From contig NZ_JAGINX010000001.1 in the NCBI RefSeq assembly GCF_017876395.1, forward strand, positions 372,001 to 436,000: DNA of 64,000 nt, written 5' to 3'. A program made the position numbers and the translations under genes. Under the pieces are notes generated by a model. The model was not told the origin of the DNA and did no database searches. It saw only the letters and a program-made list of their open reading frames with translations. This document shows, piece after piece, positions 8,866-17,804 of the stretch. This stretch comes from Nesterenkonia lacusekhoensis. Its GTDB lineage: Bacteria > Actinomycetota > Actinomycetes > Actinomycetales > Micrococcaceae. The first letter of the stretch is position 1, and every line of letters starts with the position of its first letter.

Positions 8866-9201
8866 TCAGTATTTGGTGCCGTGTGCCTTGTTGTAGGCCT
8901 CGATGACGGCCTTCGGAACCGCTCCGCGGTCGCTCTTGAGAAGACCGCTGATCTTCTCCGGCTGCTGCTTCGCCCATGCGCGGATCTCCTTGGCAGGGAC
9001 AGAAGGACGCTTGGCCGTGGTCGCTGCTGTGCCGGAGGCCGCATGCTTGATGAACGGTTCCAGTGCTTCCTCGAGCTGCTTCCGATGATCAGGCCCGAGG
9101 TCGATCACATAAGAGCGGTTGCCTACGGAGAACTGAACGGTCTGTACATCCTCTGTGATCGAATTATCGATATCGTCCAGGAGAATAGTTCGAGTAGCCA
9201 T
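8866..9201 (-). CDS. Lsr2-family nucleoid-associated protein (divergent)
   Basis: 111 residues with the Lsr2 layout: an N-terminal dimerisation part (TILLDDIDNS, VQFSVGNRSYVIDL) and a C-terminal DNA-binding part (EIRAWAKQQ, AVIEAYNKAHG). Lsr2 proteins bridge AT-rich, often foreign, DNA and silence it. The R-G-R that enters the minor groove in typical Lsr2 is here R-G-A (SDRGAVP), so binding may be altered or weak. GC content is lower than in the neighbours. It is probably an accessory paralogue rather than the housekeeping copy. Confidence 0.85.
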   Translation of the reverse strand: MATRTILLDDIDNSITEDVQTVQFSVGNRSYVIDLGPDHRKQLEEALEPFIKHAASGTAATTAKRPSVPAKEIRAWAKQQPEKISGLLKSDRGAVPKAVIEAYNKAHGTKY

Positions 9202-9327
9202 ATCTGCAGGCTATCACTGCCCCTCAATAATGTGAGCGGACGGATCATCCTTATTCTTCAGTCTTGCCGATGAACGGCAGATTCTCTTCTCTGCGTCACC
9301 TCGGTGCCGCTGAGCTACTCTGGCCCC

Positions 9328-10068
9328 ATGTGCGGACGATATGTGCAGTCCAAGGCAGCCGGGCAGCTCTCTCTGGACCTCCGCGCCGGTTTCGGTGACG
9401 GTCTTCAGGAGACGATCTCGTGGAACATTGCGCCCACTGCGGCGGTGCCCATTCTGGTGGACCGCCCCGACGGCGATCGGGCACACCGGGAGCTGCACAC
9501 CGCACGGTGGGGCCTGCTGCCGATCTGGGCCAAAGACAAGGCGCAGTCGGCCCGCGCCTTCAACGCACGCAGCGAGACGGTAGCCGATAAGCCCACGTTC
9601 CGCTCGGCCGTGCGGTCCAAACGCTGCGCCGTACCAGCGGATGCCTACTATGAGTGGCATGCCTCCGGCGGTTCCAAACAGCCCTACGCTGTGCGGAGGG
9701 CCGACGGCGCCTCCCATCTCTTCGCCGGGCTCTACGAATGGTGGCGCCCCCAGGACGCCGAAGCCCACGATCCGTGGGTGCTCTCCTGCACCATTCTCAC
9801 CGGACCGTCGCCTGACCACGGCCACGACGGAGTCCTGGGTGAGCTGGCCTGGCTGCATGATCGGATGCCCCTCCCGCTGTCCGAGGAGACGCTGGAGGAA
9901 TGGCTGGCTCCGGGGAAGCTCACCAAACCCGACGCCGAGCATCTGGTGAACCGAGTCCGCTCGGAGGCGCTCCATGTGGCTTCCGGATGGGAGGTCTACC
10001 CGGTGAGCCGCGCCGTCGGCAACGTCCGCAATGACAACGCTGAGCTGCTCCAGCCTGTCTCTGCCTGA
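9328..10068 (+). CDS. SRAP (YedK/HMCES) abasic-site shielding protein
   Basis: 246 residues. The family links covalently to abasic sites in single-stranded DNA through Cys2. The ATG at 9328 places MCGRY at the very start, so the catalytic cysteine becomes residue 2 after Met removal; upstream codons in the same frame are therefore not used. Also seen: TARWGLLPIWAKD, FNARSETV, CAVPADAYYEW, FAGLYEWW and LHDRMPLPL, which carry the conserved Asn, Glu and His. It is convergent with tadA. Confidence 0.93.
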   Translation: MCGRYVQSKAAGQLSLDLRAGFGDGLQETISWNIAPTAAVPILVDRPDGDRAHRELHTARWGLLPIWAKDKAQSARAFNARSETVADKPTFRSAVRSKRCAVPADAYYEWHASGGSKQPYAVRRADGASHLFAGLYEWWRPQDAEAHDPWVLSCTILTGPSPDHGHDGVLGELAWLHDRMPLPLSEETLEEWLAPGKLTKPDAEHLVNRVRSEALHVASGWEVYPVSRAVGNVRNDNAELLQPVSA

Positions 10069-10108
10069 TCCCGCCCCGTGCGACTCAACGTCTGTGCGGT
10101 CCGCCGAA

Positions 10109-10591
10109 CTACCGGAACTGCTGGAAGAACGAGGTGAGCTGCGCGGCGCATTCCTCCTCGCGGACACCGGGATGGACCTCCACCCAGTGGTTGAGTCGGG
10201 GTTCGCGCAGGATGTCGAACACTGACCCGGCCGCCCCCGCCTTCTCGTCCCAGGCGCCGAAGACCACGGTACGAATCCGTGATTGGCTGATCGCCCCGGC
10301 ACACATCGGGCACGGCTCCAATGTCACCGCGAGTGTGCAGCCCTCCATGCGCCACTGGCCTGTGGCTGTGGCGGCCGCGCGCAGGGCTGCGATCTCAGCA
10401 TGACCGGCCGGGTCGGCGTCGCGCTCTCTGGTGTTGTATCCCTCACCGAGCGTCTCACCGTCGGGGGAGACCACGACGGCGCCCACCGGCACTTCGCCGG
10501 AACCTTTCGCCTGCTCAGCCAGCTCCAGGCAGCGTCCGATCAGCCGGTGCCGAGTCTGCGGGTCGCGCGCGGGCAGGGGCGAGAAAGGCAT
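10109..10591 (-). CDS. tadA: tRNA-specific adenosine deaminase
   Basis: 160 residues. Converts A34 to inosine in tRNA-Arg(ACG). The zinc-deaminase motifs are intact: HAEIAALR (His ligand and proton-shuttling Glu) and PCPMCAGA (two Cys ligands); VPVGAVVV precedes them. The substrate tRNA-Arg(ACG) lies about 2.5 kb away in this window. It is divergent from upp. Confidence 0.95.
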   Translation of the reverse strand: MPFSPLPARDPQTRHRLIGRCLELAEQAKGSGEVPVGAVVVSPDGETLGEGYNTRERDADPAGHAEIAALRAAATATGQWRMEGCTLAVTLEPCPMCAGAISQSRIRTVVFGAWDEKAGAAGSVFDILREPRLNHWVEVHPGVREEECAAQLTSFFQQFR

Positions 10592-10623
10592 GGTGCCAGC
10601 TTAGCTCCTGGTAGTTTTGACCT

Positions 10624-11259
10624 ATGCGCGTACAGGTCGTGGAACATCCCCTCATTGCCCATAAGCTCACCCAGCTCCGCCGCAAGGAGGCTCCCTCCAA
10701 CGTCTTCCGGCAGCTGACCGGCGAGCTGGTGACCCTGCTCTCCTATGAGGCAAGCCGCGACATCGCGACCGAACCCGTGGAGATCCAGACTCCGGTGGCC
10801 ACGACCACCGGCACGGAGCTCTCCGACCCCAAGCCGCTGGTGGTGCCGATCCTGCGCGCCGGTCTGGGCATGCTGGAGGGGATGACTGCGATGGTCCCCA
10901 CGGCCGAGGTCGGTTTCCTGGGCATGGCCCGGAACGAGGAGACCCTCGACATCATCACGTATGCGGAGCGTCTGCCCGATGACCTGACCGGCCGCCACGT
11001 CTTTGTGCTGGACCCGATGCTCGCCACCGGAGGCACGCTGGTGGAGTCCATCCGCTTCCTGAAGAACGCCAACGCTGCGAAGATCACCTGCATCTGCCTG
11101 GTCGCCGCCCCGGAGGGGATCGATCGACTGCGTGAGGGCGTCGGTGATCTCGACGTGGACCTCTACGTGGCAGCCATCGACGAGGGTCTCAATGAGAAGT
11201 CCTACATCGTGCCGGGTCTGGGCGACGCCGGAGATCGGCTCTACGGCCTGGCTGAGTGA
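10624..11259 (+). CDS. upp: Uracil phosphoribosyltransferase
   Basis: 211 residues, full family length. Joins uracil and PRPP to UMP for pyrimidine salvage. Seen: RVQVVEHPL and LTQLRRK at the N-terminus, [11 protein letters not shown], the PRPP loop [12 protein letters not shown], and the uracil-binding end [15 protein letters not shown]. The start lies 32 bases from the divergent tadA start. Confidence 0.96.
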   Translation: MRVQVVEHPLIAHKLTQLRRKEAPSNVFRQLTGELVTLLSYEASRDIATEPVEIQTPVATTTGTELSDPKPLVVPILRAGLGMLEGMTAMVPTAEVGFLGMARNEETLDIITYAERLPDDLTGRHVFVLDPMLATGGTLVESIRFLKNANAAKITCICLVAAPEGIDRLREGVGDLDVDLYVAAIDEGLNEKSYIVPGLGDAGDRLYGLAE

Positions 11260-11623
11260 ACCGGGGGCTCACCGCCGGTGGGCTGACCGTTGCTGGGGCT
11301 GACCGTGGGTCGGCGTCGAGCGCGTTGAGGAGCCGTTAAGGTTACTCTGCGATAGCCATCTATGATGGGCCGCTTTCAGCGCCTGTCTGCCTCCGCGCAT
11401 TCGCGTGTGTGAGGTGCCCTGACCAGGGGTTTTTCTGTGAGACCGTGGCCTCGTCCGCTATCCGGGTACGCTGTGTCCATCGCGATGATGATGTGTTTCT
11501 CGTCACGTACAAGCTGACTTGTCTCAATATGCGGAATATCTGTCCGTATGTTACTTGCAAAATCTTTATATGACAGAGAGTCTGGGGTGACAAGTCCACC
11601 GGCAGCACCGCCAGGGAGAGAGC
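11260..11623. other. 364-base intergenic region with weak hairpin and AT-rich leader
   Basis: Between upp and the winged-helix gene. A small hairpin CCCT/AGGG followed by five T (11417-11434) may end upp transcription. Bases about 11,500-11,580 are unusually AT-rich for this genome and carry the perfect inverted repeat ACAAG-CTGA-CTTGT (11509-11522), with another ACAAGT at about 11,590. This could be an autoregulatory site of the downstream regulator. No gene seen. Confidence 0.5.
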
Positions 11624-12448
11624 ATGGCTATGTCCGCGCATCTGAGTCAGGCCCAGAATCCAGGGTACGTTCATGTCTCCGTGCGAAACGCCGCACGCCG
11701 CGCGGAGATCGCTCGGAGGATGAAGGGCGGCGGAGCTGGCGCCGACGGCGCGGCGCCGACATCTGACTCAGCTCAGGCGAACGGTCACCCCGCCACCTCT
11801 CCGGTGCCCGTGCTGGCACAGAACGGCGGCGGCCCTCAGGTCGTTCAGCCCGATGTGGTCGCCCGCGGCTTCGTGGTCTACGTGGGCCTCGATGAGGACA
11901 CAGCCACGGCGGCAGGCACCTCGCTGCATAAGATCGCCACCGAGCTGCGCGACTATGTCGAATCCATCGCTCCGGAGTCCCAGGTTCACATCGCGATGGC
12001 TATGGCCTCAGCGCTGACCGAGGGCAGCGACCTGGACGTGGTCCGTCAGGCGCTCGGTGATCCCACGGTCACTCACCGCACGATGGAGGCCCAGGTGCCT
12101 GCGCCGCCGGCGCCGTCGAACTCGGGCGTGCTGATCGACCTCTCCCGTCGTGAGGTCAAGCTCGACGGAGAGGATCTGAGCCTCACCTACAAGGAGTTTG
12201 AGCTGCTGAACTACCTGGTGGAGAACGGCGCCCGGACAGTGGGCCGCGAAGAGCTGCTCAAGACCCTCTGGCGCAACATCGACGAGGACCAGATGCCCAA
12301 TGAGCGGACCATCGACGTCCACATCCGTCGCCTGCGCTCCAAGCTGGGCCGCCTGGCCAACACCGTGCGCACAGTGCGGGGCCAGGGCTATCGCTTCTAT
12401 GAACACCCTGAGGTGACGGTCTGGGCCGCACCTGAGTACTCCATCTGA
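11624..12448 (+). CDS. Stand-alone winged-helix (OmpR-type) transcription regulator
   Basis: 274 residues. The C-terminal part (about 165-260) is an OmpR/PhoB-type winged helix: LTYKEFELLNYLVENG, REELLKTLWR, ERTIDVHIRRLRSKLG and VRTVRGQGYRF. A receiver domain with its phospho-Asp is absent. The N-terminal half has a basic start, a linker and an unrecognised globular part (FVVYVGLDEDTATAAG). It is thus not a classical response regulator. RBS GGAGAG precedes the ATG; a second ATG two codons on is possible. Targets unknown; an inverted repeat in its own AT-rich leader hints at self-control. The SixA gene follows closely. Confidence 0.85.
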   Translation: MAMSAHLSQAQNPGYVHVSVRNAARRAEIARRMKGGGAGADGAAPTSDSAQANGHPATSPVPVLAQNGGGPQVVQPDVVARGFVVYVGLDEDTATAAGTSLHKIATELRDYVESIAPESQVHIAMAMASALTEGSDLDVVRQALGDPTVTHRTMEAQVPAPPAPSNSGVLIDLSRREVKLDGEDLSLTYKEFELLNYLVENGARTVGREELLKTLWRNIDEDQMPNERTIDVHIRRLRSKLGRLANTVRTVRGQGYRFYEHPEVTVWAAPEYSI

Positions 12449-12460
12449 GTCTGGATCCCT

Positions 12461-12970
12461 GTGAGATCTCTGCTGATCCTCCGCCACGGCGAGGCCGGCC
12501 ACTCCTTCTCCGGAGACGATCACGCCCGCACGCTGACCTCTCATGGCGAGCAGCAGGCTCGCCAGGTGGGGTCGTGGCTGCGCGACTCCGGGCTGGTGCC
12601 TGATGCCACGATCTGTTCCGATGCCATGCGCACCCGTCAGACCTGCATCTGGGTCAATGAACAGCTGGGGGAGAAGGCTCCCACGGCCTATCTGGACGAC
12701 CGGCTCTATCTGGCCGCACCGCGGCAGGTGCTCTCGGTGATCAACGAGACCCCGGAGACGGTCCAATCTCTGCTGGTCGTGGCCCATATGCCCGGAGTCC
12801 AAGAGGTCAGCATGGAGCTGGCCTCTGTGTATTCCGAGGAGGACCCGGTGATCCGTATGGCTGGTTCCTGGCCCACTGCCGGCGTCGCGCACCTGCAGTT
12901 CGACAAGCCCTGGGCAGAGCTCGATGGACGCGACGCGCGCCTGGTCGCATTTCAGGTGCCCGGCTCCTGA
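12461..12970 (+). CDS. SixA-type histidine phosphatase
   Basis: 169 residues of the SixA branch of histidine phosphatases, which remove phosphate from protein histidine. Seen: LLILRHGEAG with the catalytic RHG, SDAMRTRQT, and VVAHMPGVQEV with the second histidine. The GTG start is 13 bases after the winged-helix gene, so the two are probably co-transcribed. The actual phosphoprotein target is not shown. Confidence 0.88.
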   Translation: MRSLLILRHGEAGHSFSGDDHARTLTSHGEQQARQVGSWLRDSGLVPDATICSDAMRTRQTCIWVNEQLGEKAPTAYLDDRLYLAAPRQVLSVINETPETVQSLLVVAHMPGVQEVSMELASVYSEEDPVIRMAGSWPTAGVAHLQFDKPWAELDGRDARLVAFQVPGS

Positions 12971-13001
12971 GGGATTGGATCCTGAATGTCCGGCTCCAGG
13001 C

Positions 13002-13036
13002 GGCCCTCCGCTGCCTGTGATCCTGCAGGAGGGGCC
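13002..13036 (+). terminator. Likely terminator after the SixA gene
   Basis: GGCCCTCC pairs with GGAGGGGCC (one bulged base), with inner CTGC/GCAG. It follows the stop by 30 bases; there is no clear T run. Confidence 0.4.
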
Positions 13037-13053
13037 TGGTGGAGAGCTCGATT

Positions 13054-13082
13054 TTGCATGGCGGCTCAGAGGTGTGTATAGT
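13054..13082 (+). promoter_or_regulatory. Promoter of tRNA-Arg
   Basis: TTGCAT (13054-13059), 17-base spacer, TATAGT (13077-13082), 56 bases before the tRNA. Spacing and -10 are near ideal. Confidence 0.65.
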
Positions 13083-13138
13083 CTTCTAGGTCGCGATCAC
13101 GACAGAGTGATCGGGACGGAGTGCTCGAGAGAGTGCTT

Positions 13139-13212
<74 letters not shown>

Positions 13213-13220
13213 CAGAGACA

Positions 13221-13265
13221 GACCCCTGGTCAGAAGGTGAGAACCCTTCCGACCAGGGGTCTTTT
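13221..13265 (+). terminator. Terminator after tRNA-Arg
   Basis: GACCCCTGGTC (13221-13231) pairs fully with GACCAGGGGTC (13251-13261), with inner GAAGG/CCTTC, then TTTT. Confidence 0.9.
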
Positions 13266-13340
13266 CGTGTCTGGGGCCGTCGTATAAGCGGATCACCCCG
13301 GGATCTTCCTGAGAAGCGGCGCTTCCGGGCCTCGGGTTCT

Positions 13341-14750
13341 AGTGAACGTCGCAACGACCTGACCGTTCAGGAGTTGCGATGCCCGCACGCGAACCCTCCC
13401 GAGGAGAGCCTTATACCGAAGCGGTGAAGGCTGACTGCCTTCACCGCTTCGGCCAGACCCCAAACCTGGTTGCAGTCGCAGCTGAGACCGGAGTCTCTGC
13501 CAGGACCTTGTCTGACTGGGTCAGAGCCGCCGGGATGTATCACCTGGTACGTCCCGGCCGGGCGCATCCACGCAGAGATGAGTACCATCGACTGCGGTTA
13601 GAGGGATTCAGCCGTGCAGAGGCTGCCCAACGAGTCGGTGCATCTGCGCGATCGGCGCGGAATTGGGACCGTCAGAGTGCGCCCAATGGGTATAACAAGA
13701 AGATGCACAGCACCTTCCCTGATCCCGCCGCGCCCGCGACTCACCGGCGGTACCTCAACGCGGCAGACAGACTCGCGATCTCTGACCTGCTGCGACGAGG
13801 CTGTTCCTACGCTCAGATCGCTGCTGAGCTGGGACGGAGCCGTTCAACGATCAGCCGAGAGGTCACCCGCAACAGCCACAGAGGCCTCTACCACCCGTAC
13901 CTCGCTCATCAGCAGAGCGTCGACCGGCGGGCACGGCCCAAGCCCAGGAAACTGGTGCCTGGCAGCCGGATCTTCGCCTACGTCTGGGACAAGCTGCAGC
14001 TGGAATGGTCCCCGGAGCAGATCAGTGGAAAGCTCGCTGAAGAGTTCCCCGAAGATCAGGAGATGCGTGTGTGCCACGAAACGATCTACCAGGCCCTGTA
14101 CCTACAGGCTCGTGGTGGATTGAAGCGTGAAGTCCAAGCCGCGCTGCGCACTGGTCGGGCGATGCGCAAGCCTGCCGGTGACCAGCGCAGATCCCGGAGT
14201 CTGGGTGGGCAGATGGTCATGATCAGCCAGCGTCCTGCTGAGGTCGAGGACCGGGCAGTGCCGGGGCACTGGGAAGGAGACCTGATCATCGGTGCTGGCA
14301 GTAAGTCCGCGATCGCGACTTTGGTGGAGCGTCATACCCGGTTTGTGATGCTCTGCCATCTTCCTGGTGATCACACCGCCCAGACGGTCGCGGCCGCGCT
14401 GACCCAGCGGATGAAGACGCTTCCTGAGCATCTTCGCGGTTCGCTGACGTGGGATCAGGGAGCCGAGATGGCCGCTCATCACACGATCAGCGTGGCTGCT
14501 GATCTTCCGATCTACTTCTGTGACCCGGCTTCACCCTGGCAGCGGGGATCGAATGAGAACACCAACGGGTTGCTTCGCCAGTACTTCCCTAAGGGAACTG
14601 ATCTTTCAGTCCATGGCCCAGAGGATCTGGAGCTGGTCGCGAACAAGCTCAACGGCAGGCCTAGGAAGACATTGGGATGGGACAGTCCCGCAGACCGCAT
14701 GAAAGAGTTGCTCACGACCAGCTGAGTTCACTGTTGTTGCGACAACCACT
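13341..14750 (+). mobile_element. IS30-family insertion sequence
   Basis: One transposase gene framed by imperfect terminal inverted repeats. The left end AGTGAACGTCGCAACGAC (13341-13358) and the complement of the right end (14733-14750) share AGTG and GTCGCAAC at the same spacing; TTC outside each end also matches, so the true ends may lie 4 bases further out. No clear target duplication is seen, which is not unusual for the 2-3 bases expected in this family. It sits between the tRNA-Arg terminator and the pckG leader and breaks no gene. Confidence 0.8.
13379..14725 (+). CDS. IS30-family transposase
   Basis: 448 residues, longer than classical IS30 because of an extra N-terminal helix-turn-helix region (VAAETGVSARTLSDW, AAQRVGASARSARNW). 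The second HTH (YAQIAAELGRSRSTISREV) is the usual IS30 one. The DDE catalytic core is complete: GHWEGDLIIG (D), LTWDQGAEM (D) and QRGSNENTNGLLRQYFPKG (E). It is intact and may be active. Confidence 0.95.
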   Translation: MPAREPSRGEPYTEAVKADCLHRFGQTPNLVAVAAETGVSARTLSDWVRAAGMYHLVRPGRAHPRRDEYHRLRLEGFSRAEAAQRVGASARSARNWDRQSAPNGYNKKMHSTFPDPAAPATHRRYLNAADRLAISDLLRRGCSYAQIAAELGRSRSTISREVTRNSHRGLYHPYLAHQQSVDRRARPKPRKLVPGSRIFAYVWDKLQLEWSPEQISGKLAEEFPEDQEMRVCHETIYQALYLQARGGLKREVQAALRTGRAMRKPAGDQRRSRSLGGQMVMISQRPAEVEDRAVPGHWEGDLIIGAGSKSAIATLVERHTRFVMLCHLPGDHTAQTVAAALTQRMKTLPEHLRGSLTWDQGAEMAAHHTISVAADLPIYFCDPASPWQRGSNENTNGLLRQYFPKGTDLSVHGPEDLELVANKLNGRPRKTLGWDSPADRMKELLTTS

Positions 14751-14993
14751 CGAATCCGCCGGCGATTCTGAGGAAGAGTGCGGGGTGATCGGGCCCGCAG
14801 CCGCCATCAGCCTCGCTGACCACACCCGAATTCCAAAACGTGGTCATCATCACGCTGTCTTTTGCCCCAGCGCGTTTCTCTCGCGCTACAGTGGAGACGA
14901 CTGGTCTGCGATGGGGCGGACGAACGACGGTGTTCTTCCGCGTGCATTCCCATCCGGGTCAGCTGACAAACCAGTACCCAATGGAGGGAAACG

Positions 14994-16838
14994 ATGGTCA
15001 ACACCGTTGCAACGGCGCCCGGTGATTCAGCCACGATCGCGGCAGAAGCTCCGACTGACAACCAGAAGCTGCTGGACTTCGTCACGGAGATCGCACAGCT
15101 CACCACACCTGATCGCATCCACTGGGTGGACGGTTCTGAGCAGGAATACACGCAGCTCACCGACGAGCTCGTCGAGGCCGGCACGCTCACCCGGCTCACC
15201 AGTCCGGACTTCCCGAACTCCTTCGCCGCCTTCTCGGATCCCGCCGATGTGGCCCGGGTGGAGTCCCGTACGTTCATCTGTTCAGAGCAGGAGCGCGACG
15301 CCGGCTTCACCAACAACTGGGTGGACCCCTCAGAGATGCGCCAGACGCTCAGCGGGGTCTTCGACGGCGCCATGAGGGGCCGCACCATGTACGTGATCCC
15401 CTTCGTCATGGGCCACCTGGAGGCGGAGGATCCCAAGTTCGGTGTGGAGATCACCGACTCCGCCTACGTGGTGGCCAGCATGCGCATCATGGCGCGCATC
15501 GGTGCCGATGTCCTGCGCAAGATCGAGGAGCTGGACGCGTTCTTCGTCCCCGCGGTCCACTCGGTCGGCGCTCCGCTGGAGCCCGGACAGGAGGATGTGC
15601 CGTGGCCCTGCAATGAGGAGAAGTACATCGTCCACTTCCCGGAGACCCGGGAGATCTGGTCCTACGGATCCGGTTACGGCGGCAACGCTCTGCTGGGCAA
15701 GAAGTGCTACGCGCTGCGCATCGCCTCTGCCATGGCACGTGACGAGGGCTGGCTGGCCGAGCACATGGTGATCCTGAAGCTCACCAGCCCCCAGGGCAGG
15801 AGCTACCACCTCTCCGCCGCGTTCCCCTCCGCCTGCGGAAAGACCAACCTGGCGCTGATCGATCCCACGCTGGAGGGGTGGAAGGCCGAGACCCTCGGAG
15901 ATGACATCACCTGGATCCGCCCCGGCAAGGACGGCGAGTTCCGGGCCATCAACCCGGAAGCCGGCTACTTCGGCGTCGCTCCGGGCACCGGCTGGCACAC
16001 CAACGCCAACGCCATGCGCGCCATCGCTAAGGGCAACAGCATCTTCACCAACTGCGCGCTGACCGACGACGGCGGCGTCTGGTGGGAAGGCATGACAGAG
16101 GAGCCTCCGGCGCACCTGACCGACTGGAAGGGCAACAGCTGGACCCCTGACTCTGCGGAGCCTGCGGCCCACCCCAACGCCCGGTTCTGCACCCCCATCG
16201 ACCAGACCGACATGCTGGCTGACGAGTACTTCGCTCCCGACGGGGTGAAGCTGGATGCCATCCTCTTCGGCGGGCGCCGCAAGACCACCGTTCCGCTGGT
16301 GACTCAGGCCCGCGACTGGAACCACGGCATCTTCTACGGCGCCACACTCTCCTCGGAGACCACGGCCGCCGCCGAGGGCGCAGTGGGCACGCTGCGCCGG
16401 GATCCGATGGCGATGCTTCCGTTCATCGGCTACGACGCCGGCGACTACCTCAAGCACTGGGTGGAGGTCTCCTCTGAAGCGGATCCGGAGAAGCTTCCGG
16501 CGATCTTCCTGGTCAACTGGTTCCGCCGGGGCCGTGACGGCACGATCGCCTGGCCCGGGTTCGCGGAGAACACTCGCGTGCTGAAGTGGATCATCGAGCG
16601 TCTGGAAGGAACTGCCGAGGCCGTGGAGACCCCGATCGGCTTCACCCCGACCCCTGATGCCCTGGATGTCGAGGGCCTGGAGATCACGCAGGAGGAGCTC
16701 GAGGACGCCATCACGGTCAGGCCCGAGGAGTGGAGGACCGAGCTGGAGGACATCGACGCCTGGTTCTCCCGGTTCGGCGAGTCCCTGCCACAGTCCATCC
16801 AGGATGAGCTCGAGGAGCTGCGCAGCCGGGTGGCCTGA
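14994..16838 (+). CDS. pckG: Phosphoenolpyruvate carboxykinase (GTP)
   Basis: 614 residues, full length. Converts oxaloacetate and GTP to PEP, CO2 and GDP, the entry to gluconeogenesis. Seen: the nucleotide-binding loop [15 protein letters not shown] (about 280), the metal-binding region [21 protein letters not shown], and the C-terminal [20 protein letters not shown] precedes the ATG. The leader between the IS30 element and the gene keeps about 240 bases. Genes for glycerate use further along could also feed the PEP pool. Confidence 0.97.
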   Translation: MVNTVATAPGDSATIAAEAPTDNQKLLDFVTEIAQLTTPDRIHWVDGSEQEYTQLTDELVEAGTLTRLTSPDFPNSFAAFSDPADVARVESRTFICSEQERDAGFTNNWVDPSEMRQTLSGVFDGAMRGRTMYVIPFVMGHLEAEDPKFGVEITDSAYVVASMRIMARIGADVLRKIEELDAFFVPAVHSVGAPLEPGQEDVPWPCNEEKYIVHFPETREIWSYGSGYGGNALLGKKCYALRIASAMARDEGWLAEHMVILKLTSPQGRSYHLSAAFPSACGKTNLALIDPTLEGWKAETLGDDITWIRPGKDGEFRAINPEAGYFGVAPGTGWHTNANAMRAIAKGNSIFTNCALTDDGGVWWEGMTEEPPAHLTDWKGNSWTPDSAEPAAHPNARFCTPIDQTDMLADEYFAPDGVKLDAILFGGRRKTTVPLVTQARDWNHGIFYGATLSSETTAAAEGAVGTLRRDPMAMLPFIGYDAGDYLKHWVEVSSEADPEKLPAIFLVNWFRRGRDGTIAWPGFAENTRVLKWIIERLEGTAEAVETPIGFTPTPDALDVEGLEITQEELEDAITVRPEEWRTELEDIDAWFSRFGESLPQSIQDELEELRSRVA

Positions 16839-16891
16839 CGGCGCTCGCCGGAGCTCGTCGGTCGGCGCGCGGCCGAGCCTGCAGCTCAGAA

Positions 16892-16948
16892 CACACAGCA
16901 CTGGGGCCGTTTCTCCCGGACGGGGAGGGGCGGCCTCAGTGCTGTGTG
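16892..16948. terminator. Hairpin between pckG and the PTS genes
   Basis: CACACAGCACTG (16892-16903) pairs fully with CAGTGCTGTGTG (16937-16948); GGGCCG/CGGCCT extends the stem inside. There is no T run, so it may be a rho-independent-like end of pckG or an RNA element of the PTS leader. Confidence 0.6.
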
Positions 16949-17017
16949 CGTGCCATCATTGTGAAGCACGTCGCACCGCACGTGCCGCTTCAGCATGCAC
17001 GCACCAAGGAGACTTCG

Positions 17018-17794
17018 ATGAGTACAGCTCTGGCTGACCTGCTTCCGGAGGAGGCGATCCTGCTCGACTCCGAAGCCTCGGACTGGCAGGAGGCCATCCG
17101 TCGCGCCGGGGAGCTGTTGGAACAGACCGGCGTGGCCGATGAGCGCTACACCGCCGCGATGATCGACAGCGTGGTCGAGCACGGTCCCTACATCGTCCTC
17201 AGCCCTGGCTTCGCCCTGGCCCACGCTCGCCCGGACAGCTCGGTGGTCCGCACCGGTCTGTCCTGGGTCCGCTTGGCCGAACCGGTGAGCTTCGGGCACC
17301 CGGAGAATGATCCGGTGCGGCTGGTGGTCGCCCTGGCCGCCGTCGACGACGCCGCCCACACCAGCGCGATGGCTGAGCTCGCCGGGGTGCTCGCGGATGC
17401 GCACCAGCAGGCCCAGCTGGAGGCGGCCAGAACACCTGAGCAGCTGCGCGCCGTGCTGACGGGAGAGCAGGACCACAGCGCCTCGGCCGAGCAGCCGGCG
17501 GCCCTCGACCAGCACCTGATCCTCACCGTCTGCGGCAACGGCTTGGGCACCTCTCTGTTTCTGAAGAACACCCTGGAGACGGTGCTGAACACGTGGGGCT
17601 GGGACCGTCACGTCACCGTGGAGGCCACGGACACCATCTCCGCCCGCGGCCGTGCCAAAGAGTGTCAGGCGATTCTGACCTCCGGAGAGATCGCCAAGAC
17701 CCTGGGCGACGTCGGCGTCCCCGTCCGTGTGATCACCAACTTCACCAGCACCACTGAGCTCGACGCCGCCCTGCGCGAGCTCTACGAGATCTGA
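17018..17794 (+). CDS. PTS sugar transporter EIIA-EIIB fusion, ascorbate type
   Basis: 258 residues. The N-terminal half is a mannitol/fructose/ascorbate-type EIIA with the phospho-histidine in SPGFALAHARP. The C-terminal half is an EIIB with the phospho-cysteine in LTVCGNGLGTSLFLKN. Phosphate would pass from HPr to EIIA, EIIB and the incoming sugar. The ATG at 17018 is chosen because AAGGAGA lies just before it and MSTALADLLP begins the domain. It stops 10 bases before the EIIC gene. The ula catabolic genes are not next to it, so the substrate is inferred from EIIC similarity only. Confidence 0.9.
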   Translation: MSTALADLLPEEAILLDSEASDWQEAIRRAGELLEQTGVADERYTAAMIDSVVEHGPYIVLSPGFALAHARPDSSVVRTGLSWVRLAEPVSFGHPENDPVRLVVALAAVDDAAHTSAMAELAGVLADAHQQAQLEAARTPEQLRAVLTGEQDHSASAEQPAALDQHLILTVCGNGLGTSLFLKNTLETVLNTWGWDRHVTVEATDTISARGRAKECQAILTSGEIAKTLGDVGVPVRVITNFTSTTELDAALRELYEI

Positions 17795-17804
17795 GGAGAG
17801 CACC

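Noticed and set aside
9214-10302. 362-codon minus frame over the SRAP gene
   Set aside because: It overlaps SRAP and tadA, both with intact catalytic motifs; the translation shows no domain.
15330-16901. 523-codon minus frame opposite pckG
   Set aside because: Antisense shadow of a highly conserved enzyme gene.
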